Assembly (NCBI GenBank): GCA_023382535.1 | Contig: JAHDWA010000040.1 | Span: forward strand, 34,053-98,052 | Reading direction: 5' to 3' | Origin: Anaerolineae bacterium | GTDB taxonomy: Bacteria; Chloroflexota; Anaerolineae; 4572-78; J111 | Length of the DNA stretch: 64,000 bases | In this document: positions 54,095 through 62,408 of the stretch, one piece after another | How positions within the stretch are numbered: the first letter of the stretch is position 1 | Layout of the letters: every line of letters begins with the position of its first letter | Notes under the pieces: generated by a model | The model's database searches: none | What the model saw: the letters and a program-made list of their open reading frames with translations, nothing else | Told to the model about the DNA's origin: nothing | Made by a program: the position numbers and the translations under genes

Positions 54095-56340
54095 TTTACG
54101 CCACTCGCTACGGTTTCACGAGATACAACTTGCAGTTTTTCATTTAAGTTGAACACTCCCACCGTTTCGCCGGTCGCCGGCCGCTCGATCCAGGCCGCCA
54201 GGCGATATTCACCCGGCGGCGTGTCGGGAAAAATAACCAGGGCAAAGTCGTCGCGGACGACCATGCCATCCTGCCACTCTGCTCGCGGGACAGGAGCGAC
54301 GGTTTCGATGGGATTGCCGTAGCCGCGTGTCTTCTGGCTATCGTCTACCAGGCTGATGCGCAGCTTATCGTCGGCGGCCTGTCCCTGCCACTCCCAGAAA
54401 AGCGAGAGCAGGACTACACTTTCGGGATAAGCGGTTGTCACCGGTTGATGGGCTTCATCGGTCAGGTTGTAGCCCAGCAGGTCGGCTTGACCCACCAGGC
54501 GGACCTCGCCGGCAAAGACGTGTCGCAGGCCGAGCGAAGGATAGATCCAGGCGTAATCCAGGCCGTTCAACGTGACCGTATAGACCGGCGAGGCGGAAGC
54601 CTTGAAAAATTGCAGCGCCCCCTCCGAAGGTAACAGGCGCTGGGTCTGGTTGATGTAAAAGACCACGTAATCGGCGGCCAGGCCCGGCTTTGGACTGCGC
54701 GAGATTTTGTCGTCGTCAATTTTGTAGATGGAATGTCCCTTGAAATAAGGCTCAAAGGTGGTGCTGTACCAGGAAACCACCTTGAGGGCCTGGGCGTTGG
54801 GCAGGGTGTTGAGATAAGCGGCCGCTTCATTCAAGCCCTCACCCCAGCCCACCTGCATCAACCGGCTGGCCGCCTGGCCTCCACCGGCCAGCGGATTATA
54901 AAAAGAAAAATAGTAAGGGTAGGTGGGGAAGACCAAAGCTGCCTGAATAATCAACAGGAGCAGGAGTAAAAGCCGGGTGATGCGTATTGCGTATTGCGTA
55001 TTGCGTAATACGTAGAGATACCCAATGGCTGCCAATGTAGTTAGGGCTGGAAAGATGGGGAGTAAATAGCGATCTTGCTTTTTGCCGCCGTAGGTGACCA
55101 GCAGAGTGTAGAACAGCACAAAAGCCAGGAGAACGATAAGAGTGAAGTATTGCGTGTTGCGTATCACAGGTTGCGTATTAGGGCTTGCCCAGGCATCCGT
55201 GGATAACTCATTTGGTGTTCGTTTCTTTGCCTCACCTGCTCCCGGATGGCCTGCCACCAGTGGCGGCGGCCACAGGGGGGGGTCGCCTCTCCACTCTCTG
55301 ACTGCGCTCCAGACCGCCAGCAGTACCCCCACCAGCACCACCGGCGTCGTGCGAAAGAGGGCGACCAGGGGATAAAACAGCCAGCCAGGATCAGGCACCG
55401 GCTGGCCCAGAAAAAAACTCCCCTTGGGGTGTGCGCCGCCAGCCGCGCGCAGCGCATCGCTCAGGATGGTCGCGACCGGGCCAAGCGGGTCAACCCACAT
55501 GGCCGGCCAGAGTAAAATAAATACCAGCGCGGCGGCTATAGACCACCAGGCCATATCTTTAAGCCAGTATCCAAAAACTTTTGTAGTCCCCTGTTGCCGC
55601 AGGTAAATCAGGAGCATACCGGCGGCGGTAAAAAGGCCAACAGAAAGGGCAGGGTACTTGGAGAGACAGGCCAGTCCGGCAAAAGCGCCCGAATAAAGGA
55701 TAAAGGATGAAGGATGAAGGATGAAATCTTTGTTTCCGCCTTCATCCCTCATCCTTCCGCCTTCCACGACTGCCCGAATGAAGGCCAGCAGGGACAGCCA
55801 CATAAAACTGCTGGCCAGCGCATCGTGGCCCAGAACGCGGGAGAGGGCGAGGGAGAAGGGGTCGAGGGCCAGCAGGCCAGCCGCCAGGAGCGCGCCCCAG
55901 CGCCCCAACAGGGGGCGGCTCCACCAGTAGGTCAGCCCAACCGCGGCGGCCGCCACCAGAACGCCGGGCAGGCGCAGGGAAAAGAGCATCGCCGGATCAA
56001 GGGGGTCAAAGGGCATCTGCCGCAGAAATTCGCTTAAGGAACCGGGCGCGCCCTGGCGCAGATATTCAAGTATTATGCCCAGCGCTCCCGTCCAGGCGGT
56101 GGTTACGCCGGGAGCCGGGCTGAGGGAAACATTTTCGATAAAGGGAACTTCGCCGCCGGGGGCGGTGTTGGCCCAGCGGCCTTGCAGCAGCGAGTCCAAA
56201 AAAATGATCGAGCGGCCAAACCAGGAGCGGGCCTCATCGGCCGTCAAAAAGACGGTCAGGCCGGGCAGACGAAAGGCCAAAGCCAGCCCTAGACAGCCCA
56301 GCAAAGCCCATAGGTCAAACTTTTTTGCCGGAGTCATCAT
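54088..56340 (-). CDS. GT-C glycosyltransferase, WPAxW subfamily, one C-terminal beta-sandwich module
   Basis: A 750-residue protein starting MMTPAKKFDLWALLG. An upstream in-frame ATG (56382) is disfavoured because the promoter at 56347-56375 would place transcription start at about 56340. The acidic pair is in LTADEARSW (Asp35-Glu36), then SPAPGVTTAWTGALG, DPFSLALSRVLGHDALASS, WPAMWVDP, FFLGQPVPDPGWLFYPL, YPYYFSFYNPLAGG, GWGEGLNEAAAYL and GLDYAWIYPSLG. The single module has LLGYNLTDEA, LFWEWQG and LAAWIERPATGE. Three heptamer arrays (54982-55016, 55152-55179 and 55698-55761) code for loops such as RNTQYAIRI and HPSSFILYS. The protein is closest to 56447-59110. Confidence 0.89.
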   Translation of the reverse strand: MMTPAKKFDLWALLGCLGLALAFRLPGLTVFLTADEARSWFGRSIIFLDSLLQGRWANTAPGGEVPFIENVSLSPAPGVTTAWTGALGIILEYLRQGAPGSLSEFLRQMPFDPLDPAMLFSLRLPGVLVAAAAVGLTYWWSRPLLGRWGALLAAGLLALDPFSLALSRVLGHDALASSFMWLSLLAFIRAVVEGGRMRDEGGNKDFILHPSSFILYSGAFAGLACLSKYPALSVGLFTAAGMLLIYLRQQGTTKVFGYWLKDMAWWSIAAALVFILLWPAMWVDPLGPVATILSDALRAAGGAHPKGSFFLGQPVPDPGWLFYPLVALFRTTPVVLVGVLLAVWSAVREWRGDPPLWPPPLVAGHPGAGEAKKRTPNELSTDAWASPNTQPVIRNTQYFTLIVLLAFVLFYTLLVTYGGKKQDRYLLPIFPALTTLAAIGYLYVLRNTQYAIRITRLLLLLLLIIQAALVFPTYPYYFSFYNPLAGGGQAASRLMQVGWGEGLNEAAAYLNTLPNAQALKVVSWYSTTFEPYFKGHSIYKIDDDKISRSPKPGLAADYVVFYINQTQRLLPSEGALQFFKASASPVYTVTLNGLDYAWIYPSLGLRHVFAGEVRLVGQADLLGYNLTDEAHQPVTTAYPESVVLLSLFWEWQGQAADDKLRISLVDDSQKTRGYGNPIETVAPVPRAEWQDGMVVRDDFALVIFPDTPPGEYRLAAWIERPATGETVGVFNLNEKLQVVSRETVASGVNQ
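54982..55016. repeat. Heptamer tandem array (gcgtatt family)
   Basis: Units gcgtatt (three identical copies), gcgtaat, acgtaga. They code for VLRNTQYAIRITR just before the helix leading to YPYYFSFYN. Confidence 0.85.
55152..55179. repeat. Heptamer tandem array (gcgtatt family), second copy in the same gene
   Basis: Units gcgtgtt, gcgtatc, acaggtt, gcgtatt. They code for NTQPVIRNTQY in the preceding loop, 140 bases from the first array. Confidence 0.75.
55698..55761. repeat. Heptamer array with inverted second half (ggatgaa ... ttcatcc)
   Basis: ggataaa and three ggatgaa units (55698-55725), a 15-base gap, then ttcatcc, ctcatcc, ttccgcc (55741-55761). The second block is the same heptamer in the opposite orientation, so the RNA could fold on itself. 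Confidence 0.8.
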
Positions 56341-56346
56341 TGGCTG

Positions 56347-56375
56347 ATTGTACCATCGGCGTAGGGAAGGAGCAA
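56347..56375 (-). promoter_or_regulatory. Promoter predicting a leaderless GT-C transcript
   Basis: TTGCTC (56375-56370), a 17-base spacer, TACAAT (56352-56347) on the minus strand. Transcription would start at about 56340, at the ATGATG of the gene. No ribosome site is present. Confidence 0.5.
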
Positions 56376-56446
56376 GCGTCATTAAAAGGTAAGACTACCA
56401 ATTTTGAAGATCAAAACGTACTAAGTTGGCAGGCCTCCTGCTTGGT

Positions 56447-59110
56447 TCAGTTCCCATCAATTATCAATCTACCAAACGACAAATTCTGCGCTTGTCCCGC
56501 CGCCAGAGAGTCAGGGAGAACCAAATCGAAGTGATAGGTGCCGGGGGGGACCTCTGGCAGCAGGTCGAGCCGCCAGGAGGTATGGATAATATCGCCGGGC
56601 TGCCATTGTGTTTCAGCCGGGTTCAGGGTTTCGGCCAGGCTTAAATCAAACCAGGCCTGGCGAGCATCCTGGCCTGCATCCATCAGGCCGACGTGCAGGC
56701 TGAAATCGGCCGGAATCGCCCGTTCGACGCGCCAGTAAAGGTCAAGGGGAATGACAGGCGAGGCGGCGACATCGCTACTTGAGCTTGTCAAAGCAAGGCG
56801 AGGCGGCGCAACGGCTCCTAAAAGCGTGAGGACATCGCCTAGAGACCGGTCAACCGGCGTGGCTGTAACCGGCAGTTGGTAAGCTGTCGCGGCTGCGGCG
56901 TGTCCCACCGTAATGATAGCCTCAGCTTCGGGCAGGGTGAAGAGGAGTTCACCGCTGGTGACGGCAGGCGCCTGGGTGTAAAAGCCAATTTGCAGCCGGT
57001 AGAGGCCGGGGGGTATATCGGGCGGCAGCATCAAAGTACCCCGCTCGGCGATAATTTCACCCTGGCGCCATTTTTCCGGCGGCGGATTTTCGGCGGTGAG
57101 GGATCGGCTCTGACCCTCGGCCCAGCGGCTGCCCTGCTTGTCCACCAGCCGAAAGAAAAAAGGCTCGTCCGGCTGTTTGCCCAGATATTCCCAGTACAGG
57201 TCAAAATCGGCGGCCTGACCGGGGATCAGCGGCCGGTCGCCGTTAACCCACTGCCAGGCCAGCAGCGAGGCGATGCCGGTATAACGCTGGTCCTGGATGT
57301 AGTGATCAATCCCCAGGCTGGGGTAAATCCAGGCGTAGTCGAGACCTTGCAGGGTAATGACCTTCTCCGGCTTAAAGCGGCTTTCAAAATAATCAAAGAT
57401 AATTTCATCCGGGAAGCGGCGCTGGGTCTGGTTGATGTAAAAGATGACATAATCCCCAGCCAGCGCTTTGCCTTTTTCTTCGGAGTAACTGATGGCCTGG
57501 CCGCGGTAGAACGGGGCAAAGGTTGACTGGTACCAACTGGCGACGCGGGTGCGAGCCGGGTCGGTGTGGTGGTTGAGATAATCAGCGGCAAGGTCCAGCC
57601 CTTCGCCCCAGCCGATCGTCACTGCCCTGGCCGCGCCTTGAATTCCGCCCAGGAGCGGGTTGAAGTAGGTGAAGTAGTAGGGGAAGTGAGGATAGACAAG
57701 AAGGGTCTGGAAGAGGATGATGAAAACGTAAAACGGAAAACGCAAAGCGTAGGGCGTGATGCGTCTTCTATTAAAGTTATATCCATGCCCAAAGAGGCAG
57801 TCGAAAATCCACACGATCCCGGCGGCGGCGATAAGATCGAACCAGGGGTACATCGGTAGAAAATAACGTTCTTGCTTTTTCTCGCCAATCGTCAGCATCA
57901 GGCCGTACCCCAGAATGAGGATGAGCATAAGCGGAAGATAGGGCAGGAGAGGACGAATGGCGGCGGCCCTGGCAGGCAGGGGTGAGGAGGAGATTTTGTT
58001 GGAAGAAGCAGGATGGGTTGGCTCATGGGCAGTACTGCCCTTTGTTCGATAGGCCAGCCAACTTATGCAGATCGCCAGCAAGCCCACCCACACCAGAGGC
58101 GAGGTGCGATAGAGCCAGGTTACGGGGTAAAAAAGCACCCCGGGATCCTGTGAAACTTGACCGAGCAAAAAGTTACCCTTGGCGTGTCCGCCGGTGGAGT
58201 ACTTGAAGCCCAACGAAAGCACAGTTTCAACAGCCTCGAGAGGGGCAACCCACATCGCCGGCCAAACGACAAAAATGCTGATTACGGCAACGACGAACCA
58301 GAGTAAACCGTCAAGGATGGTAGGGAGTAGGAAGTAGGGAATAGGGAATAGAGATTCTCCTTTCACTCCAGATTCTGCGCCTCTATTTCTTGCTTCCTTG
58401 GTGGTAAACCACAGGCCCGTCAGGGCGATAAAAGGCATCAGGTACAATGACGCACTCTTGCTGATGAAGGCCAGGCCAGCGCAGATGCCAGAAAATAACA
58501 ACCACCTGCGTCCGGCTTTCTGACCCCAATAAACGAAAGCGCCTAAAACGGAGAGAGTCATAAAGGTCGTGCTCAAAGCATCGTGATGGATAACGCGAGA
58601 GTAAGCAATGTGGAACGGATTAAGCGCAATCAGGATGGCGCCAACTATAGCTGTAGATCTTCCAAACAGGCGGCGGGCCAGCCAGTAAACGGCCACAACC
58701 CAGAGCGAAGTAATCAACACCGTCCCCAGGCGCTCCGGGGCGATGAAAGAGGCATCTACGGGATTGGTGGCGACGGCTACCACGTAATCGTGCAGCGAGC
58801 CGGGGCGGCCCGCCCCCAGCCAGCTTACCAGAAAGCCAAAGCTGCCGGTCCACATGGTGGTCACGCCGGGGTGGCCGGTGCGCAGGGTACAGGCCAAGCC
58901 CTGGGCCACAAACTGCCACTGCTCCACCACCGAGTCACATTGGTAAGCCGGGTCGGTCAAGCCGGCCAAAAAGTTGCGGGACCGGTCAATCCACAGAAAC
59001 TCGTCGGCGGTCAGAAAGCGTCCCAGGTCGGGCAGGCGGGGGATGAGGGCGAGCAGGAAGAGGGCGAGGGAAATGATGAAGTTTGAATGCAAGAGCTTTG
59101 AGCGTGTCAT
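56447..59110 (-). CDS. GT-C glycosyltransferase, WPAxW subfamily, two C-terminal beta-sandwich modules
   Basis: An 887-residue protein with the acidic pair in LTADEFLWI (Asp36-Glu37). The first external loop holds two cysteines (AYQCDSV and LACTLRT) then GHPGVTTMWTGSFG, as in 29775-32378. NPFHIAYSRVIHHDALSTT, WPAMWVAP, FLLGQVSQDPGVLFYPV, FPYYFTYFNPLLGG, GWGEGLDLAADYL and GLDYAWIYPSLG follow. The first module lies around LLAWQWVNGD/LYWEYLG and the second around LLGAVAPPRL/LYWRVER. Loops near residues 245 and 440 are coded in part by repeat arrays (58321-58355 and 57722-57763). No clear ribosome site or promoter was found before the ATG at 59110. Confidence 0.9.
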   Translation of the reverse strand: MTRSKLLHSNFIISLALFLLALIPRLPDLGRFLTADEFLWIDRSRNFLAGLTDPAYQCDSVVEQWQFVAQGLACTLRTGHPGVTTMWTGSFGFLVSWLGAGRPGSLHDYVVAVATNPVDASFIAPERLGTVLITSLWVVAVYWLARRLFGRSTAIVGAILIALNPFHIAYSRVIHHDALSTTFMTLSVLGAFVYWGQKAGRRWLLFSGICAGLAFISKSASLYLMPFIALTGLWFTTKEARNRGAESGVKGESLFPIPYFLLPTILDGLLWFVVAVISIFVVWPAMWVAPLEAVETVLSLGFKYSTGGHAKGNFLLGQVSQDPGVLFYPVTWLYRTSPLVWVGLLAICISWLAYRTKGSTAHEPTHPASSNKISSSPLPARAAAIRPLLPYLPLMLILILGYGLMLTIGEKKQERYFLPMYPWFDLIAAAGIVWIFDCLFGHGYNFNRRRITPYALRFPFYVFIILFQTLLVYPHFPYYFTYFNPLLGGIQGAARAVTIGWGEGLDLAADYLNHHTDPARTRVASWYQSTFAPFYRGQAISYSEEKGKALAGDYVIFYINQTQRRFPDEIIFDYFESRFKPEKVITLQGLDYAWIYPSLGIDHYIQDQRYTGIASLLAWQWVNGDRPLIPGQAADFDLYWEYLGKQPDEPFFFRLVDKQGSRWAEGQSRSLTAENPPPEKWRQGEIIAERGTLMLPPDIPPGLYRLQIGFYTQAPAVTSGELLFTLPEAEAIITVGHAAAATAYQLPVTATPVDRSLGDVLTLLGAVAPPRLALTSSSSDVAASPVIPLDLYWRVERAIPADFSLHVGLMDAGQDARQAWFDLSLAETLNPAETQWQPGDIIHTSWRLDLLPEVPPGTYHFDLVLPDSLAAGQAQNLSFGRLIIDGN
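57722..57763. repeat. Heptamer tandem array (gaaaacg/aaagcg family)
   Basis: Units gaaaacg, taaaacg, gaaaacg, caaagcg, tagggcg, tgatgcg. They code for RRRITPYALRFPFYVFI before the helix leading to FPYYFTYFN. Confidence 0.8.
58321..58355. repeat. Heptamer tandem array (tagggaa family)
   Basis: Units tagggag, taggaag, tagggaa, tagggaa, tagagat. They code for SLFPIPYFLLPTIL at a loop/helix border. Confidence 0.8.
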
Positions 59111-59213
59111 GAGAAATAAGAGATTAAGCGGTAAGCTTTGAAGATCGTTGAAACACGAAAACCTCGAAACATAAGAATCTCACGAGAGGCTTGCGAGATA
59201 CATGGTTAACACC

Positions 59214-59615
59214 TCAATTGACAAACCGTTTAATTTGCAGGCGAGATGCACCAAAGTTAAGCAGCAAGCCCAGCTTAAAGTTTGAGGCTTTGACATAGTT
59301 GAGGGCTTGAACGTAATCTTGAGGATCAAGTTCACTTTTGGCTTTGATTTCAACCATCACCTGACCCGCTACAAAATCAACGCGGCGGGTATCAATTTGT
59401 TTACCTTTGTAATAAATCGGCATTTTAACTTCGCGGTCGTAACTGACTCTGCTTCTATCAAATTCCAAAGCCAAGGCACGCTGGTAAACAATTTCCCGGA
59501 ATCCAGCCCCTAATGTTTTATGTACCTCGATAGCGCAGCGGATAATCTCATTTGTTCCATCGTTGAAATCATAATTTTGGGTTGAATAAACCGCATCGGG
59601 TTCATTGAGTTCCAT
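59214..59615 (-). CDS. GxxExxY protein (PDDEXK_3-like)
   Basis: A 133-residue soluble protein. The name-giving motif appears as GAGFREIVYQRAL near residue 36. VDFVAGQVMVEIKAKSEL supplies the Asp ... Glu-x-Lys pattern of a PDDEXK-type nuclease core, and the C-terminus KLGLLLNFGASRLQIKRFVN is characteristic. The biological role of these proteins is not established. AGGA lies seven bases before the ATG. It is the only gene from 2.5 kb onward with no plausible glycan role. Both flanks carry gaaacac/cacga-rich short repeats, suggesting it arrived as a separate unit between two GT-C genes. Confidence 0.9.
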   Translation of the reverse strand: MELNEPDAVYSTQNYDFNDGTNEIIRCAIEVHKTLGAGFREIVYQRALALEFDRSRVSYDREVKMPIYYKGKQIDTRRVDFVAGQVMVEIKAKSELDPQDYVQALNYVKASNFKLGLLLNFGASRLQIKRFVN

Positions 59616-59742
59616 TTTCTGTTCCTAACTTGATTGCGACCTTAAAAAGAAACACAAAAATCACGAAGCGGGAGAAAGGCTCGAAACGTCTTTGCCATCC
59701 TTTCTTTTTTCGTGACCTTCATATTTTCGTGCCTCTCGTGTT
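59616..59742. repeat. CACGA/TTTCGTG-rich short repeats flanking the GxxExxY gene
   Basis: gaaacac (59649-59655) and cacgaag lie on one side of this gap, and tttcgtg (59708-59714, 59725-59731) with tcgtgtttc on the other, as inverted partners. Across the gene, 59150-59170 repeats gaaacac, gaaaacc, tcgaaac. The arms are degenerate and no exact boundary or target duplication is visible. Confidence 0.45.
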
Positions 59743-62343
59743 TCACTTCCGAATAAACGTCCAGGGCAATGTCCAGTGGTCCTGGCCGTCGGCAAGAGTC
59801 AGGCGCTGGCCGGTTTCAGGACGGTAAAGCCCGACGATAACTTTGTAATACCCCGGCGGGAAGTCGGGCGGAATGGCAACCAGGTATTCGTCCACCACCA
59901 CTTCCCCTTTGACCCAGCGGCTGGTCGGCCAATCGCCCTTGAGCGGCGGCGTGTCTACACCGGCCAGGCGTTCATCCGTCTCGGCAGTGAGGATTTGAAC
60001 AAACACGGTGTAATCAGGCAGTTGGGCGCTTTGGGCTTCCCAGGCGAGGGTCACGCCGAGATAATCGGTGGTGGGTTCAAATTGATAGCCGGCCAGCGCA
60101 ATTTGTCCGTCAAAAACAACATCTTTGACGCGGTTTACATCCGCCGGGATCTGGAAGTTGCGCAGTTCGATATTGCCCAATAGTTGACCATCAACCCAAA
60201 GAGCATACGGTCCGCGGGCCAGGCTGGCCGGCAAGAGCAGGCGATGGTGGCTGATAATGACATCGGGGGCCAACACCATCCGGTTGCCTTCAGCCTGGGC
60301 CACAGCGGGGATTTGGCTCATTTGACTCTGGCTTGCCTCTTCTTCCGTCAATGGAGCTGTCAAACTAACCATAGCCGGGCCGGAGGGGAGAGGTCTGTCA
60401 GCCTGCCAGAGCACATCCACGTCCAGGGTCTGGCCGATGTGGCCGTACAGGGTGAGGGGGCGGAAGGCAATGGGTGGGGGGTTGGAGGTTAGGCTGCCGT
60501 TTTCGGCGTGGGGGCCAGGAGGGACAGTTTGAAGGGGAGGACCGCCATAGACGTCGGCGTAATGGATGCCGTTCAGTTTAACGGAGAAGAGGGACCCTGT
60601 CTGCTCAAAGTAGCGAATAAACGCCGGGGACGGTTCACCGGACTGGACTTGCTTCAGGTAAAGGACAAGGTAGTCCCGATCAGTTTTCGTAACGGCGGAG
60701 AGATTCCCCTCGAAGAAGGGAGCCACGGTTGAAGCGTAGGCTGTCCCCACCCGGCTGCCCCGGAAAGTACTTTCACGCTGCAAAAAGCGGCCCACCTGAT
60801 CCAACCCTTCGCCCCAGCCGATTTTGACCAGGTGAGGGGCGGAAAAGGACCCTCCGAGGAGTGGGTTAAAATAAGTAAAGTAGTAAGGGGCATAAGGCAG
60901 GAGGATGATAAACGCGGCCATGAGAAGCAAAACGGCGAACATGAGAGGTGTGGAGCGTGGAGTCCGAAGTGGGGAAGGCGATATTTTGTTCTCTGCTTCT
61001 CTGCTCCCCCCGCCTGACGCTTCGCGCCGTCCCCTGCGGTCTACAACTCGATATAGTTCAAGCCACCCATAGGCAGCGATAATCGCCAGGGGAGGAAAAA
61101 CAGGCAGAATGTAGCGCGGGCTGCGTTTGTCGCTGGCGGTCATAAAGAGGGTGAAAAGGAGGGCAAAAGCGATGAGCCAAAAGAAGGGTGAAACGACGAT
61201 GCGCTGAAGCGAGGACGCGATGAAGCTTGCTTCTTTGTGCCATCCGGCCGATTTATTGGTTCGTGGATACATTGGTTCGCCGCTTCGCTGCTTGACCGCA
61301 AAAGTTACGGCCAGGCCGGCCCCCACCATAACCAGCGGGCTGAGTTTAAAACCGCCATTGACTAAATAGTAAAGCGGGCCAAGGTCGGGCGTACGCCAAT
61401 AACCTTCTTCGCTGGCTTCTTCTTCATCGGTGGCGGAGAGGAAGGCATTCTGGAACACGGCTACCGGACGGCCCACCGGCTCTACCCATGCCGCCGGCCA
61501 GAAGGCGACAAAGGTGAGATAAGCTACAACCAACCAGACCAGGAAACGAGAAAGTTGGTGAGAAAAGCGCGGCTCTGAGAGAACAAAAACCAGACCGGCA
61601 AAAGGGATGAGAAAAAGCGCCGGCGCTTTGGATAGAAAGGCCAGCCCGGCAGCTATCCCTGACAGAACAGTTAGCACGAAGGGGGAGGAAGGGCGACCTA
61701 ACGCTGAGGCGGACACCTCCTCTGCTCCCCTGCTCCTCTGCTCCTCTGCTGCTTTTACGGCCAACAACAACAGCAGAAGCGAGAGGCTCATAAAAACCAT
61801 CACCGGGGCATCGTGGCCGAGGATGCGCGCGAGAGCAACCGGGTGCGGGTCGAGGGCGATAAAGGCCGCGGCCAGAAAAGCCAGGGTGGGATTGAACAGG
61901 CGGCTTAGTAAAAGAAAAAAGGCGACGACGCTGAGAGAGGTTAAAAGGACCATCGGCCAGCGGGCTGCCGCCAGAATATCTAACTCGGTCCGAAATTCGG
62001 GCAGTGAGGTCAGCCAGGCGGTGAAAGGCTGCTGGAGAGCTGTCTGGTGCAATTGATAATAGACGGCCAGGCCCAGGCTGCCTAACCAGGTGGTGGTCAC
62101 AGCCGGGGTCAGGTTGACGCTGGTAGCCGGAAAATCGCCGCGCAGCAGGGCCACCAGAAATTGGGCCGAACGGTAAACCCATTTGGCTTCATCGGCGGTA
62201 ACAAAGCGCTGCAGTTCGTAAGCGCGAGGGAGGAGGGCCAAAAGAAAAAGGCTGAGGCTAAGGCTGAGTCGAGAGGTGAGTAGAGTAGAAAGTGAAAGGG
62301 TAAACGATTTTTCGACTTGATTGATACTTTTACGGGCTGTCAT
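59743..62343 (-). CDS. GT-C glycosyltransferase, WPAxW subfamily, two C-terminal beta-sandwich modules
   Basis: An 866-residue protein with the acidic pair in VTADEAKWV (Asp51-Glu52). NLTPAVTTTWLGSLG, DPHPVALARILGHDAPVM, WPAAWVEP, APYYFTYFNPLLGG, GWGEGLDQVGRFL and GIHYADVYGGP show subfamily membership. The first module is around LYGHIGQ/VLWQADR and the second around LAGYQFEPTTD/LAWEAQSA, ending GLYRPETGQRLTL. Three loops are coded by repeat arrays (60948-60975, 61256-61295 and 61717-61748), including EEQRSRGAEEV. The promoter at 62356-62384 predicts a leader of only about six bases. Confidence 0.9.
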   Translation of the reverse strand: MTARKSINQVEKSFTLSLSTLLTSRLSLSLSLFLLALLPRAYELQRFVTADEAKWVYRSAQFLVALLRGDFPATSVNLTPAVTTTWLGSLGLAVYYQLHQTALQQPFTAWLTSLPEFRTELDILAAARWPMVLLTSLSVVAFFLLLSRLFNPTLAFLAAAFIALDPHPVALARILGHDAPVMVFMSLSLLLLLLAVKAAEEQRSRGAEEVSASALGRPSSPFVLTVLSGIAAGLAFLSKAPALFLIPFAGLVFVLSEPRFSHQLSRFLVWLVVAYLTFVAFWPAAWVEPVGRPVAVFQNAFLSATDEEEASEEGYWRTPDLGPLYYLVNGGFKLSPLVMVGAGLAVTFAVKQRSGEPMYPRTNKSAGWHKEASFIASSLQRIVVSPFFWLIAFALLFTLFMTASDKRSPRYILPVFPPLAIIAAYGWLELYRVVDRRGRREASGGGSREAENKISPSPLRTPRSTPLMFAVLLLMAAFIILLPYAPYYFTYFNPLLGGSFSAPHLVKIGWGEGLDQVGRFLQRESTFRGSRVGTAYASTVAPFFEGNLSAVTKTDRDYLVLYLKQVQSGEPSPAFIRYFEQTGSLFSVKLNGIHYADVYGGPPLQTVPPGPHAENGSLTSNPPPIAFRPLTLYGHIGQTLDVDVLWQADRPLPSGPAMVSLTAPLTEEEASQSQMSQIPAVAQAEGNRMVLAPDVIISHHRLLLPASLARGPYALWVDGQLLGNIELRNFQIPADVNRVKDVVFDGQIALAGYQFEPTTDYLGVTLAWEAQSAQLPDYTVFVQILTAETDERLAGVDTPPLKGDWPTSRWVKGEVVVDEYLVAIPPDFPPGYYKVIVGLYRPETGQRLTLADGQDHWTLPWTFIRK
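60948..60975. repeat. Heptamer tandem array (gcgtgga family)
   Basis: Units gtgtgga, gcgtgga, gtccgaa, gtgggga. They code for PLRTPRSTPLMF just before the helix leading to APYYFTYFN. A related gtgtggagcgtggaa occurs near 63305. Confidence 0.65.
61256..61295. repeat. Octamer tandem array (ttggttcg/cgcttcg family)
   Basis: Units ttggttcg, tggataca, ttggttcg, ccgcttcg, ctgcttga. They code for part of a cytoplasmic loop containing VKQRSGEPMYPRTNKSA. Confidence 0.55.
61717..61748. repeat. Octamer tandem array (ctcctctg), four units
   Basis: Units ctcctctg, ctcccctg, ctcctctg, ctcctctg in exact register. They code for the charged loop EEQRSRGAEEV on the minus strand. Confidence 0.85.
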
Positions 62344-62355
62344 GAGCGTATTCGT

Positions 62356-62384
62356 ATCATACCACGCTGCTGGGGGGCTGGCAA
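62356..62384 (-). promoter_or_regulatory. Sigma70-type promoter, near-leaderless GT-C transcript
   Basis: TTGCCA (62384-62379), a 17-base spacer, TATGAT (62361-62356) on the minus strand. The predicted start near 62349 is six bases before the ATG at 62343. Confidence 0.6.
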
Positions 62385-62408
62385 AAGGTTATCTGGGGCA
62401 CGGCTGGT

